A DNA stretch of 64,000 nucleotides from Marinobacter changyiensis. GTDB taxonomy: Bacteria > Pseudomonadota > Gammaproteobacteria > Pseudomonadales > Oleiphilaceae. Positions 18,692-30,618 of the stretch are shown in pieces (the first letter of the stretch is position 1; the number at the start of each line of letters is the position of its first letter). A model generated the notes under the pieces. The model searched no databases. It had not been told where the DNA came from and saw only the letters and a list, made by a program, of their open reading frames with translations. The position numbers and the translations under genes are program-made. Where the stretch lies: the NCBI RefSeq assembly GCF_009193265.1, contig NZ_VZZZ01000003.1, forward strand, positions 124,001-188,000, read 5' to 3'.

Positions 18692-18720
18692 CGGCGCCCG
18701 GTGAAACCTCACGGGCGCCG
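18692..18720. terminator. GC-rich hairpin between fabI and the PilZ-domain gene
   Basis: CGGCGCCCG (18692-18700) pairs perfectly with CGGGCGCCG (18712-18720), and the loop can add a short TGA/TCA extension. It sits 11 bases past the fabI stop and just beyond the convergent PilZ gene stop (18732). No T-run follows, so it may act with Rho or as a convergent-transcription barrier. Confidence 0.65.
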
Positions 18721-18731
18721 ATCCCACTGAT

Positions 18732-19133
18732 TCAATCTTCCGTCAGTGCCCTGGCGACGGCATCAACCCATTCCACAAAGGAAGTGTCGTCGGATTCAAG
18801 TATCTGCACGCCCACTATCCAGTAGCCGCTTTTGCGGGACTCCGCCCAGACAACCTCTCCTGTTAACTCATAGACGGTCTGCTCACCTTCAAAGGTCACT
18901 GAGAGCGGTAACAAAGCACCCACAGGAACTGGTTCGCGAGCCTGTACCCGAACCCCGGAGGACGACAAGTCCTGGGTGTGACAAACAATGGTTTTACCCG
19001 GATCGCCCTCGTCCAGGTCGGGCGCCTCCAGTTGCAGGGCAACCGTGGCACGGCCGGTCAGGCGAAATTCGGATCGTTGGTCGTGTTCAGCATCCTTGCC
19101 TGCCACTCCCAGACTGTAATTATCAATACTCAT
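18732..19133 (-). CDS. PilZ-domain protein with intact c-di-GMP motifs
   Basis: The 133-residue protein has a PilZ domain over almost its whole length. The two ligand motifs are present: RxxxR in QRSEFRLTG (about residues 20-24) and D-x-S-x-x-G in DLSSSGVRV (about 55-60). Strands follow with the pattern typical of the barrel (LTGEVVWAE near residue 90). It should bind cyclic di-GMP; the output is unknown because there is no second domain. It lies 24 bases downstream of the DUF1631 gene on the same strand and is likely cotranscribed with it. It is unrelated in sequence to the pilus-type pilZ at 54814, which lacks these motifs. Confidence 0.9.
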   Translation of the reverse strand: MSIDNYSLGVAGKDAEHDQRSEFRLTGRATVALQLEAPDLDEGDPGKTIVCHTQDLSSSGVRVQAREPVPVGALLPLSVTFEGEQTVYELTGEVVWAESRKSGYWIVGVQILESDDTSFVEWVDAVARALTED

Positions 19134-19157
19134 ATAGCCATTTCCTCTTGTCCCGTA

Positions 19158-20999
19158 TCAGGTGCGCCCAACACGAATGCGGCCGACCACTCTCGACAGG
19201 GTGTCGTCAAATTCGGCAGCGCCACCGAGCACGCGTATCTCACCCCGTGCGACCCGGCTGACAAGATCGTCTATGGTGTATTCCGTCCTGTTTAATCCCA
19301 ATCTGTCCACAAACACCAGCTTTCTTGATGCGTTTATCCTGACCGCAAGTTTTAGCCGGACAATCGATGAAGCGCCTCCCCTGTCATCCCGGGCTTCGGA
19401 GTCCAGAGCTATCCAGGCGCCCAGCTTGATACTTTCCACCTGCGAGGTGGCCAGCGCGTTGCGTTCCCGTTGTATCCGAAGGGCCTCCGCTTCCTCGTCC
19501 GCAACTCGCTGCGCGTCTTGCTCAGCCCGCAACCGGGCCGCTTCCGCGGCACGTTCGGCCTCTTCCCGGGCTCGTTGGCTTTCTGCGGCTTCTTTTTCTT
19601 GCCGGAGACATTCCGCCTTTGCCCGGGCATCTGCTGCCGCCTTCGCCCGCTGTTGGCGCTGGGCTGTCAATACCCGACTCAGGGCCTCCACCGTATCCAC
19701 CAGAACCTTGCCGAAACTGTTCAGGGGCGGCAGCGGTTTGAGCGTTCCCTGTTGCTGTGCCAGCACGAAATCGTGCCAGGGAGTCAGCGCTAATTTGACA
19801 CCAAAGCCATTGGTCCAGAGCACATCCCGGGAATCATCAAGAAAATCGAGAAAATAACGGCGCTGCTCTTCCGCTCCGTCACCCTCAATAAACCAGGTTC
19901 CCTGCGCCTGTTCGAGTGTTTGGGCGTTCACGGGCACCGGCGTGAGCCAGCGCGGGTCAAATTCCAGTGGACGTTCCGACGAGATGACCGGAACCCGCTC
20001 CGGCGTCTCACCGCGAAGCCGTGCCACCATAACCAGCTCGACATCTTTCAATGCCTGCTGAGGTAGCGCCTGGCCCTGAACACGGCTCCAGACATCGCTG
20101 ATGCGATCGCCGATTTGCTCACCCACCTGGTAGAGCCGGTCCCGGTCTTTATCTGACAGCGTAGGATCACCAATCCATACCAGCCATTCCAGAAGCTTAC
20201 CGGCGTGCCGCCAGTCATCGCCCTCAAGCCTGCTAGTCCAGGCGATCTGACGTAACAGAGGCAACCAGTACTCGAAAATGAAAGCGATAATGCCCTCTGG
20301 CAACTTTCTATTGCCCAGCGCCCTTCCTACACAGGCCCTGGCTGTCTGCTCTGCCCGCCGCTGCTTTGCTGCGCCGTGTTCTGTATCGAGCAAACGTCGG
20401 TGGAGCCTTTCCGATTTCTGATGACGCTGTTCCGCTTCGCTGGCCCATTGGCTTGCGAACACAGCAAAAGGTTCAATGTGGTCGGCTTCAAAGCTTTTTT
20501 TGACGGCAATCAACAGCGCGTCGAGCTGGTCAAGTAGCGCTCGAGAAGAGCGTCCGCCTGAATCGCTCCACCCTTGCCAGTCCACAAGCCCATCCAGCCA
20601 GTTGCGAATGCTGCCCTCAAAGGCAGCCGAACTGTCGAATCCCATACGCCAGGCAAGAAAAAATCTCAACCGAGCTACGCGGCGTATGAGTGCCGAGTGC
20701 AGGCCGGAAGTACGGAGGAATACATCCATGATTCGGTCGGCCATGTAGGCCGAATTGACTTGTCTGACGGTCCAGGGCAGTGAGACTGACTGCATGAGAT
20801 GAGTGACCGATTCATCACGCTGCAGTTGCCAGCAGGACAATAACAGCGGTCGCCAGTCCGGGGTCTGTTCCGGGTTACCCCGGCCCACCGGATAGGGGAG
20901 CTCCGGCACCCGAATACCAGACAAAATGGCGTCTATGCGCTGACTGATGCTGTCAGTGGAGTCCAGAGGCCGGTCGTTTTCAGGGTATTTAGGTGGCAT
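19158..20999 (-). CDS. DUF1631 family protein
   Basis: The 613-residue protein fits DUF1631, an uncharacterised proteobacterial family. The first 400 residues are predicted helical (for example LIRRVARLRFFLAWRMGFD and LGNRKLPEGIIAFIFEYWLPLL). A long charged coiled coil with Ala/Glu/Arg repeats spans about 443-515. The C-terminal 90 residues are a beta-rich domain beginning with VESIKLGAWIALDSEARD and containing KLVFVDRLGLNRTEY, which in this family looks like a degenerate regulatory barrel. No enzyme motif or signal peptide is seen. The gene is first in a two-gene unit with the c-di-GMP-type PilZ gene, so a shared c-di-GMP role is a reasonable inference. Confidence 0.82.
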   Translation of the reverse strand: MPPKYPENDRPLDSTDSISQRIDAILSGIRVPELPYPVGRGNPEQTPDWRPLLLSCWQLQRDESVTHLMQSVSLPWTVRQVNSAYMADRIMDVFLRTSGLHSALIRRVARLRFFLAWRMGFDSSAAFEGSIRNWLDGLVDWQGWSDSGGRSSRALLDQLDALLIAVKKSFEADHIEPFAVFASQWASEAEQRHQKSERLHRRLLDTEHGAAKQRRAEQTARACVGRALGNRKLPEGIIAFIFEYWLPLLRQIAWTSRLEGDDWRHAGKLLEWLVWIGDPTLSDKDRDRLYQVGEQIGDRISDVWSRVQGQALPQQALKDVELVMVARLRGETPERVPVISSERPLEFDPRWLTPVPVNAQTLEQAQGTWFIEGDGAEEQRRYFLDFLDDSRDVLWTNGFGVKLALTPWHDFVLAQQQGTLKPLPPLNSFGKVLVDTVEALSRVLTAQRQQRAKAAADARAKAECLRQEKEAAESQRAREEAERAAEAARLRAEQDAQRVADEEAEALRIQRERNALATSQVESIKLGAWIALDSEARDDRGGASSIVRLKLAVRINASRKLVFVDRLGLNRTEYTIDDLVSRVARGEIRVLGGAAEFDDTLSRVVGRIRVGRT

Positions 21000-21121
21000 T
21001 CAACACAGTTTTCCCAAGCGACAGAAAAGGAACCAGAGAGTTGCAGGTTATCAAGTGTGTGTCATTGCAGCATGGCCCGCCCACAAGGTCCAGAAAGGCT
21101 AAGTATCGGTTTGTGGCTTCG

Positions 21122-21150
21122 TTGCATTAGCGTGGTAAATAACGCAGTAT
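21122..21150 (+). promoter_or_regulatory. Possible promoter region for aroF
   Basis: The 247-base gap between the DUF1631 gene and aroF is A+T rich near 21120-21180. TTGCAT (21122-21127) lies 17 bases before CAGTAT (21145-21150), and an overlapping TATATC follows. The match to sigma70 is partial, so the exact element is uncertain; it is the best candidate in the gap. No operator is recognised. Confidence 0.3.
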
Positions 21151-21246
21151 ATCTGACATTAAAAACCTTCTTAAAAAACCCTACAGGCCTTGGCCCAAGC
21201 ATTCTGGCCGCCTTTGGGAAAGACCGATATCGGGGATCACCAACGC

Positions 21247-22320
21247 ATGTCCGGCATTAAACTCGAGAACATCAATGTGGCCAGTCAGGAAGCACTGATT
21301 ACACCTGAGGCACTGAAACAAGCCATACCTCTTTCGGAGGCGGCGGCCGAAACCGTCAGCCGCGGCAGACAGGCCATCTATGACATCATGGATGGAAAGG
21401 ACCACCGCTTGTTTGTGGTGGTTGGCCCCTGCTCCATCCACGACGTCGAAGCGGCCCATGAATATGCCGGCAAGCTCAAGGCGCTTGCCGACGAACTGAG
21501 CGACACACTCTGTATCGTCATGCGGGTCTACTTTGAAAAGCCTCGCACCACAGTCGGCTGGAAAGGTCTTATTAACGACCCTCACCTCAATGACTCCTTT
21601 GACATTGAGCAAGGCCTGCATATTGGCCGTCGCCTGCTGATGGATATCGCTGAGCTTGGCCTGCCCACGGCTACCGAAGCCCTTGATCCGATCTCTCCCC
21701 AGTACCTGCAGGACACAATTTCCTGGTCAGCTATCGGCGCACGCACCACCGAATCCCAGACCCACCGGGAAATGAGCAGCGGGCTCTCCATGGCCATCGG
21801 GTTCAAAAATGGTACTGACGGCAATCTCGATGTTGCCGTCAATGCCATGAATTCGGTTTCTCACCCCCACAGTTTTCTCGGAATCGACCAGAAAGGTCAG
21901 GTCTCGATTGTGCGCACCAAAGGCAACGCCTACGGCCACGTGGTCCTGCGTGGAGGCGGCGGCAAACCGAATTACGATTCGGTCAGCGTAGCACTGTGTG
22001 AGCGGGCTCTGGATAAAGCAGGACTGCGGAGATCGATCATGGTGGACTGCAGCCACGCCAATTCCAGTAAAGACCCTGGTATCCAGCCTTTGGTGCTGGC
22101 AGATATTTCCCACCAGATTCTGGAAGGTAATAGTTCGATTCAGGGCCTGATGATTGAGAGTCACCTTAACTGGGGTAACCAGTCTATTCCGGAAAACCTG
22201 GCCGACCTGAAATACGGCGTTTCCATCACCGACGCCTGCATTGACTGGCCAACCACGGAAAAAGCGCTGCGGGAAATGCGGGACAAACTGAAGGATGTGC
22301 TGCCAAACCGGATCAAATAG
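21247..22320 (+). CDS. aroF: 3-deoxy-7-phosphoheptulonate (DAHP) synthase, class I, AroF-like
   Basis: This 357-residue enzyme condenses phosphoenolpyruvate and erythrose 4-phosphate, the first step of the shikimate pathway. Active-site segments are VVGPCSIHD (about residues 58-66), RVYFEKPRTTVGWKG, IGARTTESQTHRE, GFKNGTDG, VDCSHANSSKD and the metal-binding ESHLNWGNQ region. The wording of several segments (ESQTHREM, GLSM, GQVS, MVDCSH, LMIES) is closer to the tyrosine-sensitive AroF than to AroG as I remember them, so tyrosine inhibition is likely but not proven. The start at 21247 (MSGIK) is chosen because the frame to 21190 would add an unconserved 19 residues. aroC of the same pathway is at 49583-50680. 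Confidence 0.92.
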   Translation: MSGIKLENINVASQEALITPEALKQAIPLSEAAAETVSRGRQAIYDIMDGKDHRLFVVVGPCSIHDVEAAHEYAGKLKALADELSDTLCIVMRVYFEKPRTTVGWKGLINDPHLNDSFDIEQGLHIGRRLLMDIAELGLPTATEALDPISPQYLQDTISWSAIGARTTESQTHREMSSGLSMAIGFKNGTDGNLDVAVNAMNSVSHPHSFLGIDQKGQVSIVRTKGNAYGHVVLRGGGGKPNYDSVSVALCERALDKAGLRRSIMVDCSHANSSKDPGIQPLVLADISHQILEGNSSIQGLMIESHLNWGNQSIPENLADLKYGVSITDACIDWPTTEKALREMRDKLKDVLPNRIK

Positions 22321-22341
22321 ACCCGGTTCAGGTTTAATGAT

Positions 22342-22410
22342 TCGCGACTGAAGCCGCTCCTACCTGGTCCACCGCCACCTCCGTACCGGTAGGAGCGGTT
22401 TCAACTGCGA
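22342..22410. repeat. REP-like palindrome (copy 1)
   Basis: An arm beginning TCGCGACTGAAGCCGCTCCT (22342-22361, continuing to 22364) is the imperfect reverse complement of the arm ending GGAGCGGTTTCAACTGCGA at 22410 (arm 22388-22410); 19 of 23 positions pair. It is related to the palindrome at 42859-42930. The shape resembles the REP/BIME elements of Pseudomonas. It lies between convergent genes aroF and cobA and may also help end transcription. Confidence 0.75.
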
Positions 22411-22441
22411 TCTTTAGGGGGCATTTGTCTAATGGGCCGCC

Positions 22442-24597
<2,156 letters not shown>

Positions 24598-24714
24598 TCA
24601 ACATTGGCAACAAGCAACCGATGATTCCATGTCGGGTGCCACGTTCCGATCAAGTAGTAACGGCATTATACCTGTCGTAAAGAGTTAGACCATCCGGACA
24701 GGTCAATTCCGACT

Positions 24715-26052
24715 TCAGGGAAATCGCTTTGTCGGGCTTGTTCTGTTCTTCTGATCAAGCCAGTCACGCTTCTCCGCCAGTTTTATCTCCATTCCCCGGC
24801 TGACCGGATTATAGAAACGGTGATCCTTGATGGCTTCGGGCAGATAGACTTCACCGGCGGCAAAAGCGTCGGGCTCATCATGGGCGTAGCGATAGTCGTC
24901 ACCGTGGCCGAGAGATTTCATGAGTTTAGTAGGAGCATTGCGGAGGTGGACCGGAACATCGTAATCCGGCTCATTTTGAATTGCGGCCCGGCACCGGTTG
25001 TAGGCGTTATAGACAGCATTGCTTTTGGGCGCCAGGGCAAGGTAAGTCACGGCCTGGGCGAGTGCCAGCTCCCCTTCCGGGCTACCCAGCCGCTCCAGGG
25101 ACTCCCAGGCGTCCAGGCAAAGCCGGAGCGCCCGTGGATCCGCATTGCCAATATCCTCACTGGCAATTCTGACCAGACGTCTCGCCACATAAAAAGGGTC
25201 ACACCCACCGTCCAGCATCCGGCACATCCAGTACAGCGACCCATCAGGGTCCGACCCCCGGACCGATTTATGAAGTGCCGAAATCTGATCGTAAAACACG
25301 TCGCCACCTTTATCAAACCGGCGCAAGCTGGTCTGGAGAACCTGTTCAAGATGGTGTTCGGTAATACGGGGCGAGCCCTGCTCATCGGGCTCGGCGAGAT
25401 CCGTGCCCACTTCGAGAATATTCAGGGCTCTTCGGGCGTCGCCACCGGCGGCGCTGGCAATCATGCCGAGTACGGTATCGGACACCGCAATCTTCCCATC
25501 GAGACCCTCCGGCGCTGTTAACGCACGGTGCAATAATCGCAGCAGGTCCGGCTCTTCGAGATTCTTCAGTACATAAACCCGGGTTCTGGAGAGCAACGCG
25601 CTGTTGAGTTCAAACGAGGGGTTTTCGGTGGTCGCTCCCACAAACACAAAGGTGCCATCCTCAATGTGGGGAAGAAAAGCGTCCTGCTGACTTTTGTTAA
25701 AGCGGTGAACTTCGTCGACAAACAGCAGCGTATCCCGGCCTTCGGACTGCTTGCGGTACTTTGCCCGCTCGACCACCGCGCGGATATCTTTCACGCCGCT
25801 CAGCACCGCAGACACGGTCTCAAAACTGAGCGCGCTGAGGTTGGCCAGCAATCGCGCAAAGGTTGTCTTACCAACGCCCGGTGGCCCCCAGAGGATCATC
25901 GAGTGAAGCTGGCTGTGCTCCACCGCACGGCGCAGGGGTTTGCCGGGGCCGACCAGATGATTTTGGCCGACGTACTCATCCAGCGTCGCAGGCCGCATGC
26001 GGGCGGCCAGAGGCTGGAAGCCTTGCCGGTCCTCAAAAAGGCCTTCCTGCAT
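24715..26052 (-). CDS. rarA: Replication-associated recombination ATPase RarA (MgsA)
   Basis: The 445-residue AAA+ ATPase acts at stalled replication forks. It has the RarA-type RPATLDEYVGQNHLVG start, Walker A GPPGVGKTT (about residues 56-64), Walker B LLFVDEVHRFNKSQQDAFLP, sensor-1 GATTENPSF and the C-terminal tetramerisation domain with KSVRGSDPDGSLYW and RRLVRIASEDIGNADP. The start overlaps the lolA stop by one base (TGATG), so the two are translationally coupled. The order ftsK-lolA-rarA-serS is conserved in many gammaproteobacteria. Confidence 0.96.
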   Translation of the reverse strand: MQEGLFEDRQGFQPLAARMRPATLDEYVGQNHLVGPGKPLRRAVEHSQLHSMILWGPPGVGKTTFARLLANLSALSFETVSAVLSGVKDIRAVVERAKYRKQSEGRDTLLFVDEVHRFNKSQQDAFLPHIEDGTFVFVGATTENPSFELNSALLSRTRVYVLKNLEEPDLLRLLHRALTAPEGLDGKIAVSDTVLGMIASAAGGDARRALNILEVGTDLAEPDEQGSPRITEHHLEQVLQTSLRRFDKGGDVFYDQISALHKSVRGSDPDGSLYWMCRMLDGGCDPFYVARRLVRIASEDIGNADPRALRLCLDAWESLERLGSPEGELALAQAVTYLALAPKSNAVYNAYNRCRAAIQNEPDYDVPVHLRNAPTKLMKSLGHGDDYRYAHDEPDAFAAGEVYLPEAIKDHRFYNPVSRGMEIKLAEKRDWLDQKNRTSPTKRFP

Positions 26053-26693
26053 CAGCTTTCGCCCTGAATCACGTCCACATTGTCAGGATAGTCCAGAACG
26101 AAATCCGAGTCGGCAATCTCATCGTTCAACACAATGTTGTTGAAACTGAGGATACTGCGTTGACCCAACGAGTCCTCGAGGCGCATCTCCTCAAGTTTGC
26201 CGTCGTAAAACGTCATGTCGAGGGACACAAACAGTGAATCCTGGCTTGTCGGTATCAGCGTATAGGTGTTGGAGTTTTCACCGATAGCCCGCACCGACAC
26301 CTCGTAATTTTCAGACAGGTTGCCGACTTCTCCGCTCAGAAGCATCGCCGGTGTATTGGCAACTTGCTGGTCCAGAGCGTGAATGGTGACCTGCTCCAGA
26401 TCGGGATCATACACCTCGACTTTCTCGTCATTTGACGCAATGAACTGCGCCATGGGGCGGTCTGTTTCCCAGTAAAACAACCCGGGGCGCTTGGCTTTAA
26501 GAGAACCACGGCTTTCCTGAACTTCGCTACCGTTACCATCCACAACGATCTGAATGAAGTCGGCCTGATAGGTGGTGTACCCTTTCAGCTCTGCGGCCAG
26601 TTTTTCTGCCGCATCGCTATCTGCCGCCTGTGCCGTTGAAACGCCTATCACCAATGTCAGTACCAGCATTCCAAACTGTTTTATTCCCATCAT
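26052..26693 (-). CDS. lolA: Outer-membrane lipoprotein carrier protein LolA
   Basis: The 213-residue periplasmic chaperone moves lipoproteins from the LolCDE complex to LolB at the outer membrane. A signal peptide ends at VSTAQAA (about residue 23), and the mature beta-barrel-half fold includes TTYQADFIQIV, SRGSLKAKRPGLFYWETDRP (the substrate-binding strand region) and EVYDPDLEQVTIHALDQQ. The ATG at 26693 follows AGGAG by five bases and lies eight bases after the ftsK stop. It overlaps rarA by one base at its end. Confidence 0.94.
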   Translation of the reverse strand: MMGIKQFGMLVLTLVIGVSTAQAADSDAAEKLAAELKGYTTYQADFIQIVVDGNGSEVQESRGSLKAKRPGLFYWETDRPMAQFIASNDEKVEVYDPDLEQVTIHALDQQVANTPAMLLSGEVGNLSENYEVSVRAIGENSNTYTLIPTSQDSLFVSLDMTFYDGKLEEMRLEDSLGQRSILSFNNIVLNDEIADSDFVLDYPDNVDVIQGES

Positions 26694-26701
26694 TCGTACT
26701 C

Positions 26702-29338
26702 CTAGTCTCTTGGTGGTGGCGGTGCCAGAACATCCCGGGCGCCGTTATTACCAGCTGAACTGACAACACCTGATGCCTCCATGGCCTCGACCAGGTTGGC
26801 AGCACGGTTGTAGCCGATCTTGAATTTACGTTGTACCGATGAAATAGACACCCGCCGTCCTTCCGTCACAAACGCCACAGCTTCATCAAACAATGCGTCC
26901 GATTCGTTGTCGCCGCCTTCAGCCAGGCTCGGGACACCGGGCAAATGCTCGCCTTCGGCACCATTAAGTATATCGTCGACGAACACAGGCTCACCCCGGG
27001 CTTTCCAGGCACTGACCACCCGGTGAACCTCGTCATCATCGACAAACGCGCCGTGTACACGAACTGGAAGACCGGAACCCGGCGGCAGATAAAGCATGTC
27101 ACCATGGCCCAGCAACTGTTCCGCACCGCCTTGGTCTAATACTGTACGCGAGTCGATTTTGGACGATACCTGAAACGAGATCCGGGTTGGAATATTGGCC
27201 TTGATCAAACCGGTGATAACGTCCACCGATGGGCGCTGGGTGGCCAGTATCAAGTGGATACCCGCTGCCCTGGCTTTCTGGGCTATCCGGGCGATCAGCT
27301 CCTCGACCTTTTTCCCGACAATCATCATCATGTCAGCAAATTCGTCGATCACCACCACAATAAAGGGTAATGTTTCGAGCTCGGGACGGAACTGCTCCTC
27401 GCTATCCAGGTACTCATCTGGCTTCCAGAAAGGGTCCATCAATGGCTCGCCGGCTTCCTGGGCATCCTTTACCTTACGGTTGTATCCCGCCAGGTTACGA
27501 ACACCCAGATTTGCCATCAGCTTGTAACGACGCTCCATCTCCGCGACACACCAACGCAAGGCGTTGGCTGCTTCTTTCATGTCTGTGACGACCGGTGCCA
27601 GCAAATGCGGTATGCCATCGTAAATGCTCAACTCAAGCATCTTCGGGTCCACCATAATGAAGCGCACCTCATCGGGCGTGGCTTTCAGCAGCATGCTGAG
27701 GATCATCGCGTTCACCCCGACGGATTTGCCCGAACCGGTCGTACCCGCCACCAGCAGGTGGGGCATCTTCGACAGGTTGGCGACCATCGGGTTACCACCA
27801 ATATCGTTACCCAGAGCCAGCGTCAGCGCCGATGACGATTCCTGAAAGACTTTTGAAATCAGCACTTCACTCAGGCGAACCATCTCCCGCTCTTCGTTGG
27901 GGATCTCGATGCCTACCACGGATTTACCCGGGATCACCTCTACCACACGCACACTGAGCACTGCCAGTGACCGCGCCAGATCCTTCGCGAGATTGGAAAT
28001 ACGGCTGACTTTCACCCCGGCAGCCGGCTTGATCTCAAAGCGTGTAATCACCGGGCCAGGATTGACCTCCACCACCTCAACAGACACACCGAAATCCGCA
28101 AGCTTCTCCTCCAGCAGACGGGACATATGTTCCAGTGATTCCTCGGAGTAGCCTCTTTCCTTGTGCTCCTCAGGCGGATCCAACAGCGATATCGGGGGAA
28201 TTTCGCTCTCAATATCGTCGAACAGAGAAGCTTGGGTTTCGCCTTTCGGCGCGTGCTGGGTTTCATCCCGTTTGAACGGAGAAATCTTGAGCGATTTTGG
28301 TACCACACTTGCTGCCTTGGCAGGCTTACCGGAACCGTTAGTGGTCCTGACTGAGATCGGCTCATACGCTTCGGCTGCTTTTGCTTCCCGGGAAGAAAAG
28401 CTCTCGAGACGGGCCGACTCTTCCCCCAGGGCGGCCACCCCATCAAAGCCGGGTTCCTTACGCGGTTTCAGGGCAGTGTCTGCCTTTTTGGCTTTACCCA
28501 TTCCGAGCAAGCGCTGCCACCAGGCACGCATCTCCCCGGCTCCGGCCACCCGGTCATTGATTACAGGCGGCTCGGGCTTTCTCCCTGAGGATTTCGGCGC
28601 CAAACGAGCCGACAGGTCCTGCTGGGGCGCCGAGGATTTAGGCTCGGGCTTGGCTGCCTTTTCCGGATCTGGCGAGAACATGGCGCGGGCAGCCTCAATG
28701 CTCCGGATAGTGATCGAACCCACCCGATCCATTAAATGGAACCACGAAAGGCCCAACGCAACGGTCAGAGCAAACAGAAAAATAGCGACCAGCAACAAGG
28801 TGGTAGCAGGTAAATTGAAGAGGCGCACCATGGCCTCGGAGACTTCCACTCCCAGCACCCCGCCGGAGGATGCCTCCAGTCCCAGCACGGAATAAAGGGA
28901 TAACAGACTTGATACAGACAACAGAATCAGCAGGAAACCGCCGAACCGCACCATAAACAACGGCCAGTGCAGATCCAATGGTTCATGGCGAAGGCGCACA
29001 AGCATCAGTGCAAAGCCGGCAATCATTACCGGAAACAGGAATGCAACATGGCCAAAGAAATCCATCATCAGACTCGCCAGCCAGGCACCAGTACGGCCCG
29101 CATAGTTGGAGACCTGGGTTTCGTGCCCAATGCTTGCCCAGCCGGGATCACTACTGCTAAAGGTCAGCAGCGCCATACTCAGATATATACACAGGGCAAC
29201 CAGCGCAATGACGGCGCCTTCCCGGGCGCCTTGAGCGACGAGACGTCGAAAACGCTTTTGTTTGTCAGTCAGTTCAGGCGTCTTAGTCGCCTTTTTTGGC
29301 TCTGCCATGAATGCTCGGATATTCCCTTGTTTTTCCAT
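26702..29338 (-). CDS. ftsK: DNA translocase FtsK
   Basis: The 878-residue protein couples division to chromosome segregation. Four to five transmembrane helices occupy about residues 38-215. A Pro/Lys/Ser-rich linker runs to about 390, much shorter than in E. coli. The motor has Walker [17 protein letters not shown] near residue 530 and Walker [15 protein letters not shown] near 660. The C-terminal gamma winged-helix domain ([20 protein letters not shown]) reads polar KOPS sites and activates XerCD. Two starts are possible, ATG 29338 or ATG 29308; AGG four bases before the first slightly favours it. metZ ends 45 bases upstream. Confidence 0.96.
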   Translation of the reverse strand: MEKQGNIRAFMAEPKKATKTPELTDKQKRFRRLVAQGAREGAVIALVALCIYLSMALLTFSSSDPGWASIGHETQVSNYAGRTGAWLASLMMDFFGHVAFLFPVMIAGFALMLVRLRHEPLDLHWPLFMVRFGGFLLILLSVSSLLSLYSVLGLEASSGGVLGVEVSEAMVRLFNLPATTLLLVAIFLFALTVALGLSWFHLMDRVGSITIRSIEAARAMFSPDPEKAAKPEPKSSAPQQDLSARLAPKSSGRKPEPPVINDRVAGAGEMRAWWQRLLGMGKAKKADTALKPRKEPGFDGVAALGEESARLESFSSREAKAAEAYEPISVRTTNGSGKPAKAASVVPKSLKISPFKRDETQHAPKGETQASLFDDIESEIPPISLLDPPEEHKERGYSEESLEHMSRLLEEKLADFGVSVEVVEVNPGPVITRFEIKPAAGVKVSRISNLAKDLARSLAVLSVRVVEVIPGKSVVGIEIPNEEREMVRLSEVLISKVFQESSSALTLALGNDIGGNPMVANLSKMPHLLVAGTTGSGKSVGVNAMILSMLLKATPDEVRFIMVDPKMLELSIYDGIPHLLAPVVTDMKEAANALRWCVAEMERRYKLMANLGVRNLAGYNRKVKDAQEAGEPLMDPFWKPDEYLDSEEQFRPELETLPFIVVVIDEFADMMMIVGKKVEELIARIAQKARAAGIHLILATQRPSVDVITGLIKANIPTRISFQVSSKIDSRTVLDQGGAEQLLGHGDMLYLPPGSGLPVRVHGAFVDDDEVHRVVSAWKARGEPVFVDDILNGAEGEHLPGVPSLAEGGDNESDALFDEAVAFVTEGRRVSISSVQRKFKIGYNRAANLVEAMEASGVVSSAGNNGARDVLAPPPPRD

Positions 29339-29383
29339 TTAGCCTGAAAACCCGGGTACTGCCCTGACATCCAGGGTAATACA

Positions 29384-30607
29384 TTACTCAGCCAATGCTG
29401 CGAGACCGCGTTTCAGATCGGTCTTGATATCGTCTATTGACTCAATACCCACTGAAATCCTGACGAGGTTGTCGGTAATACCGGCGCTGGCCTTGTCTTC
29501 CGGCGACAAACGACCGTGAGTCGTCGTCCCTGGATGGGTGATGGTAGTTTTCACATCACCCAGGTTGGCCGTAATAGAAATCATGCGGGTGGCGTCAATA
29601 AAAGCCCAGGCCGCCTTCCGCTCACCCTTGACCGTAAACGAAAGCACACCGCCAAAGCCGCTCTGTTGTCGCGACGCCAATTGGTGCTGCGGATGGCTTT
29701 CGAGCCCGGCGTAAAACACCCGTTCAACACCCGGCTGTTGTTCTAGCCATACTGCCAACTCTAGCGCATTGTCACAGTGGGCACGCATACGAATCGGTAA
29801 GGTTTCCAGACCCTTAAGGAACACCCAGGCGTTAAAAGGGCTCATAGTCGGCCCCGCAGACCTGAGGAATCCGTACACTTCTTCCATCAGTTTATTGGGG
29901 CCTACTACAGCACCACCCACACATCGCCCCTGACCGTCGAGGTACTTGGTTGCCGAGTGAATGATGATGTCTGCACCGAATTCAAACGGACGCTGCAACA
30001 CCGGTGTACAGAAGCAGTTATCCACGACAAACAACGCCCCGGCTGCCTTGGACAGAGCAGAGAGCGCGGACATGTCCGCCACTTCGCATAATGGATTGGA
30101 GGGCGTTTCGATGAATAACATCCGGGTTTCCGGACGAATTGCCGATTGCCAGGCATCCATATCCGTCAGCGATACAAAGGTCGTTTCAAGACCGAACCTG
30201 GCCATGTACTTCTGGAACAGTACATTGGTCGTGCCGAAAACTCCCCTCGAGCAGATAACGTGATCGCCGCTTTTAAGCAGTGCCATGCAGGTGGCCAGAA
30301 TCGCCGCCATACCGGAGGAAGTGGCCACTGCACGTTCGCCACCTTCCATCGCCGCAATTCTGGCTTCAAATGCCTGCACCGTCGGGTTGGTAAACCGGGA
30401 ATAGATGTTGCCGGGTTCGTCACCGGAAAACCGGGCAGCTGCCTGTGCGGCGCTGCCGTAGACAAAGCTTGAGGTCGGAAATATTGCATCGCTATGTTCT
30501 AGCTGACCGGTTCTGATCTGGCCGGCACGAACAGCGAGGGTGTCTACCGAGACACCCTCCAGGTCTGACTCAGGAATCCAGTTATGTTCTTCACGACGGT
30601 AGGTCAT
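29384..30607 (-). CDS. metZ: O-succinylhomoserine sulfhydrylase
   Basis: The 407-residue PLP enzyme of the Cys/Met metabolism family makes homocysteine directly from O-succinylhomoserine and sulfide. Family marks are SSFVYGSAAQAAARFSG, YSRFTNPTV, ATSSGMAAILATCMALLKSGD and the PLP lysine in HSATKYLDGQGR (about residue 217). The short N-terminal extension RREEHNWIPESDLEGVSVDT fits MetZ rather than MetB. It consumes sulfide produced by the CysI pathway. It lies 11 bases downstream of purF, the same neighbour order as in Pseudomonas from memory. Confidence 0.94.
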   Translation of the reverse strand: MTYRREEHNWIPESDLEGVSVDTLAVRAGQIRTGQLEHSDAIFPTSSFVYGSAAQAAARFSGDEPGNIYSRFTNPTVQAFEARIAAMEGGERAVATSSGMAAILATCMALLKSGDHVICSRGVFGTTNVLFQKYMARFGLETTFVSLTDMDAWQSAIRPETRMLFIETPSNPLCEVADMSALSALSKAAGALFVVDNCFCTPVLQRPFEFGADIIIHSATKYLDGQGRCVGGAVVGPNKLMEEVYGFLRSAGPTMSPFNAWVFLKGLETLPIRMRAHCDNALELAVWLEQQPGVERVFYAGLESHPQHQLASRQQSGFGGVLSFTVKGERKAAWAFIDATRMISITANLGDVKTTITHPGTTTHGRLSPEDKASAGITDNLVRISVGIESIDDIKTDLKRGLAALAE

Positions 30608-30618
30608 AATTCAGTGCC

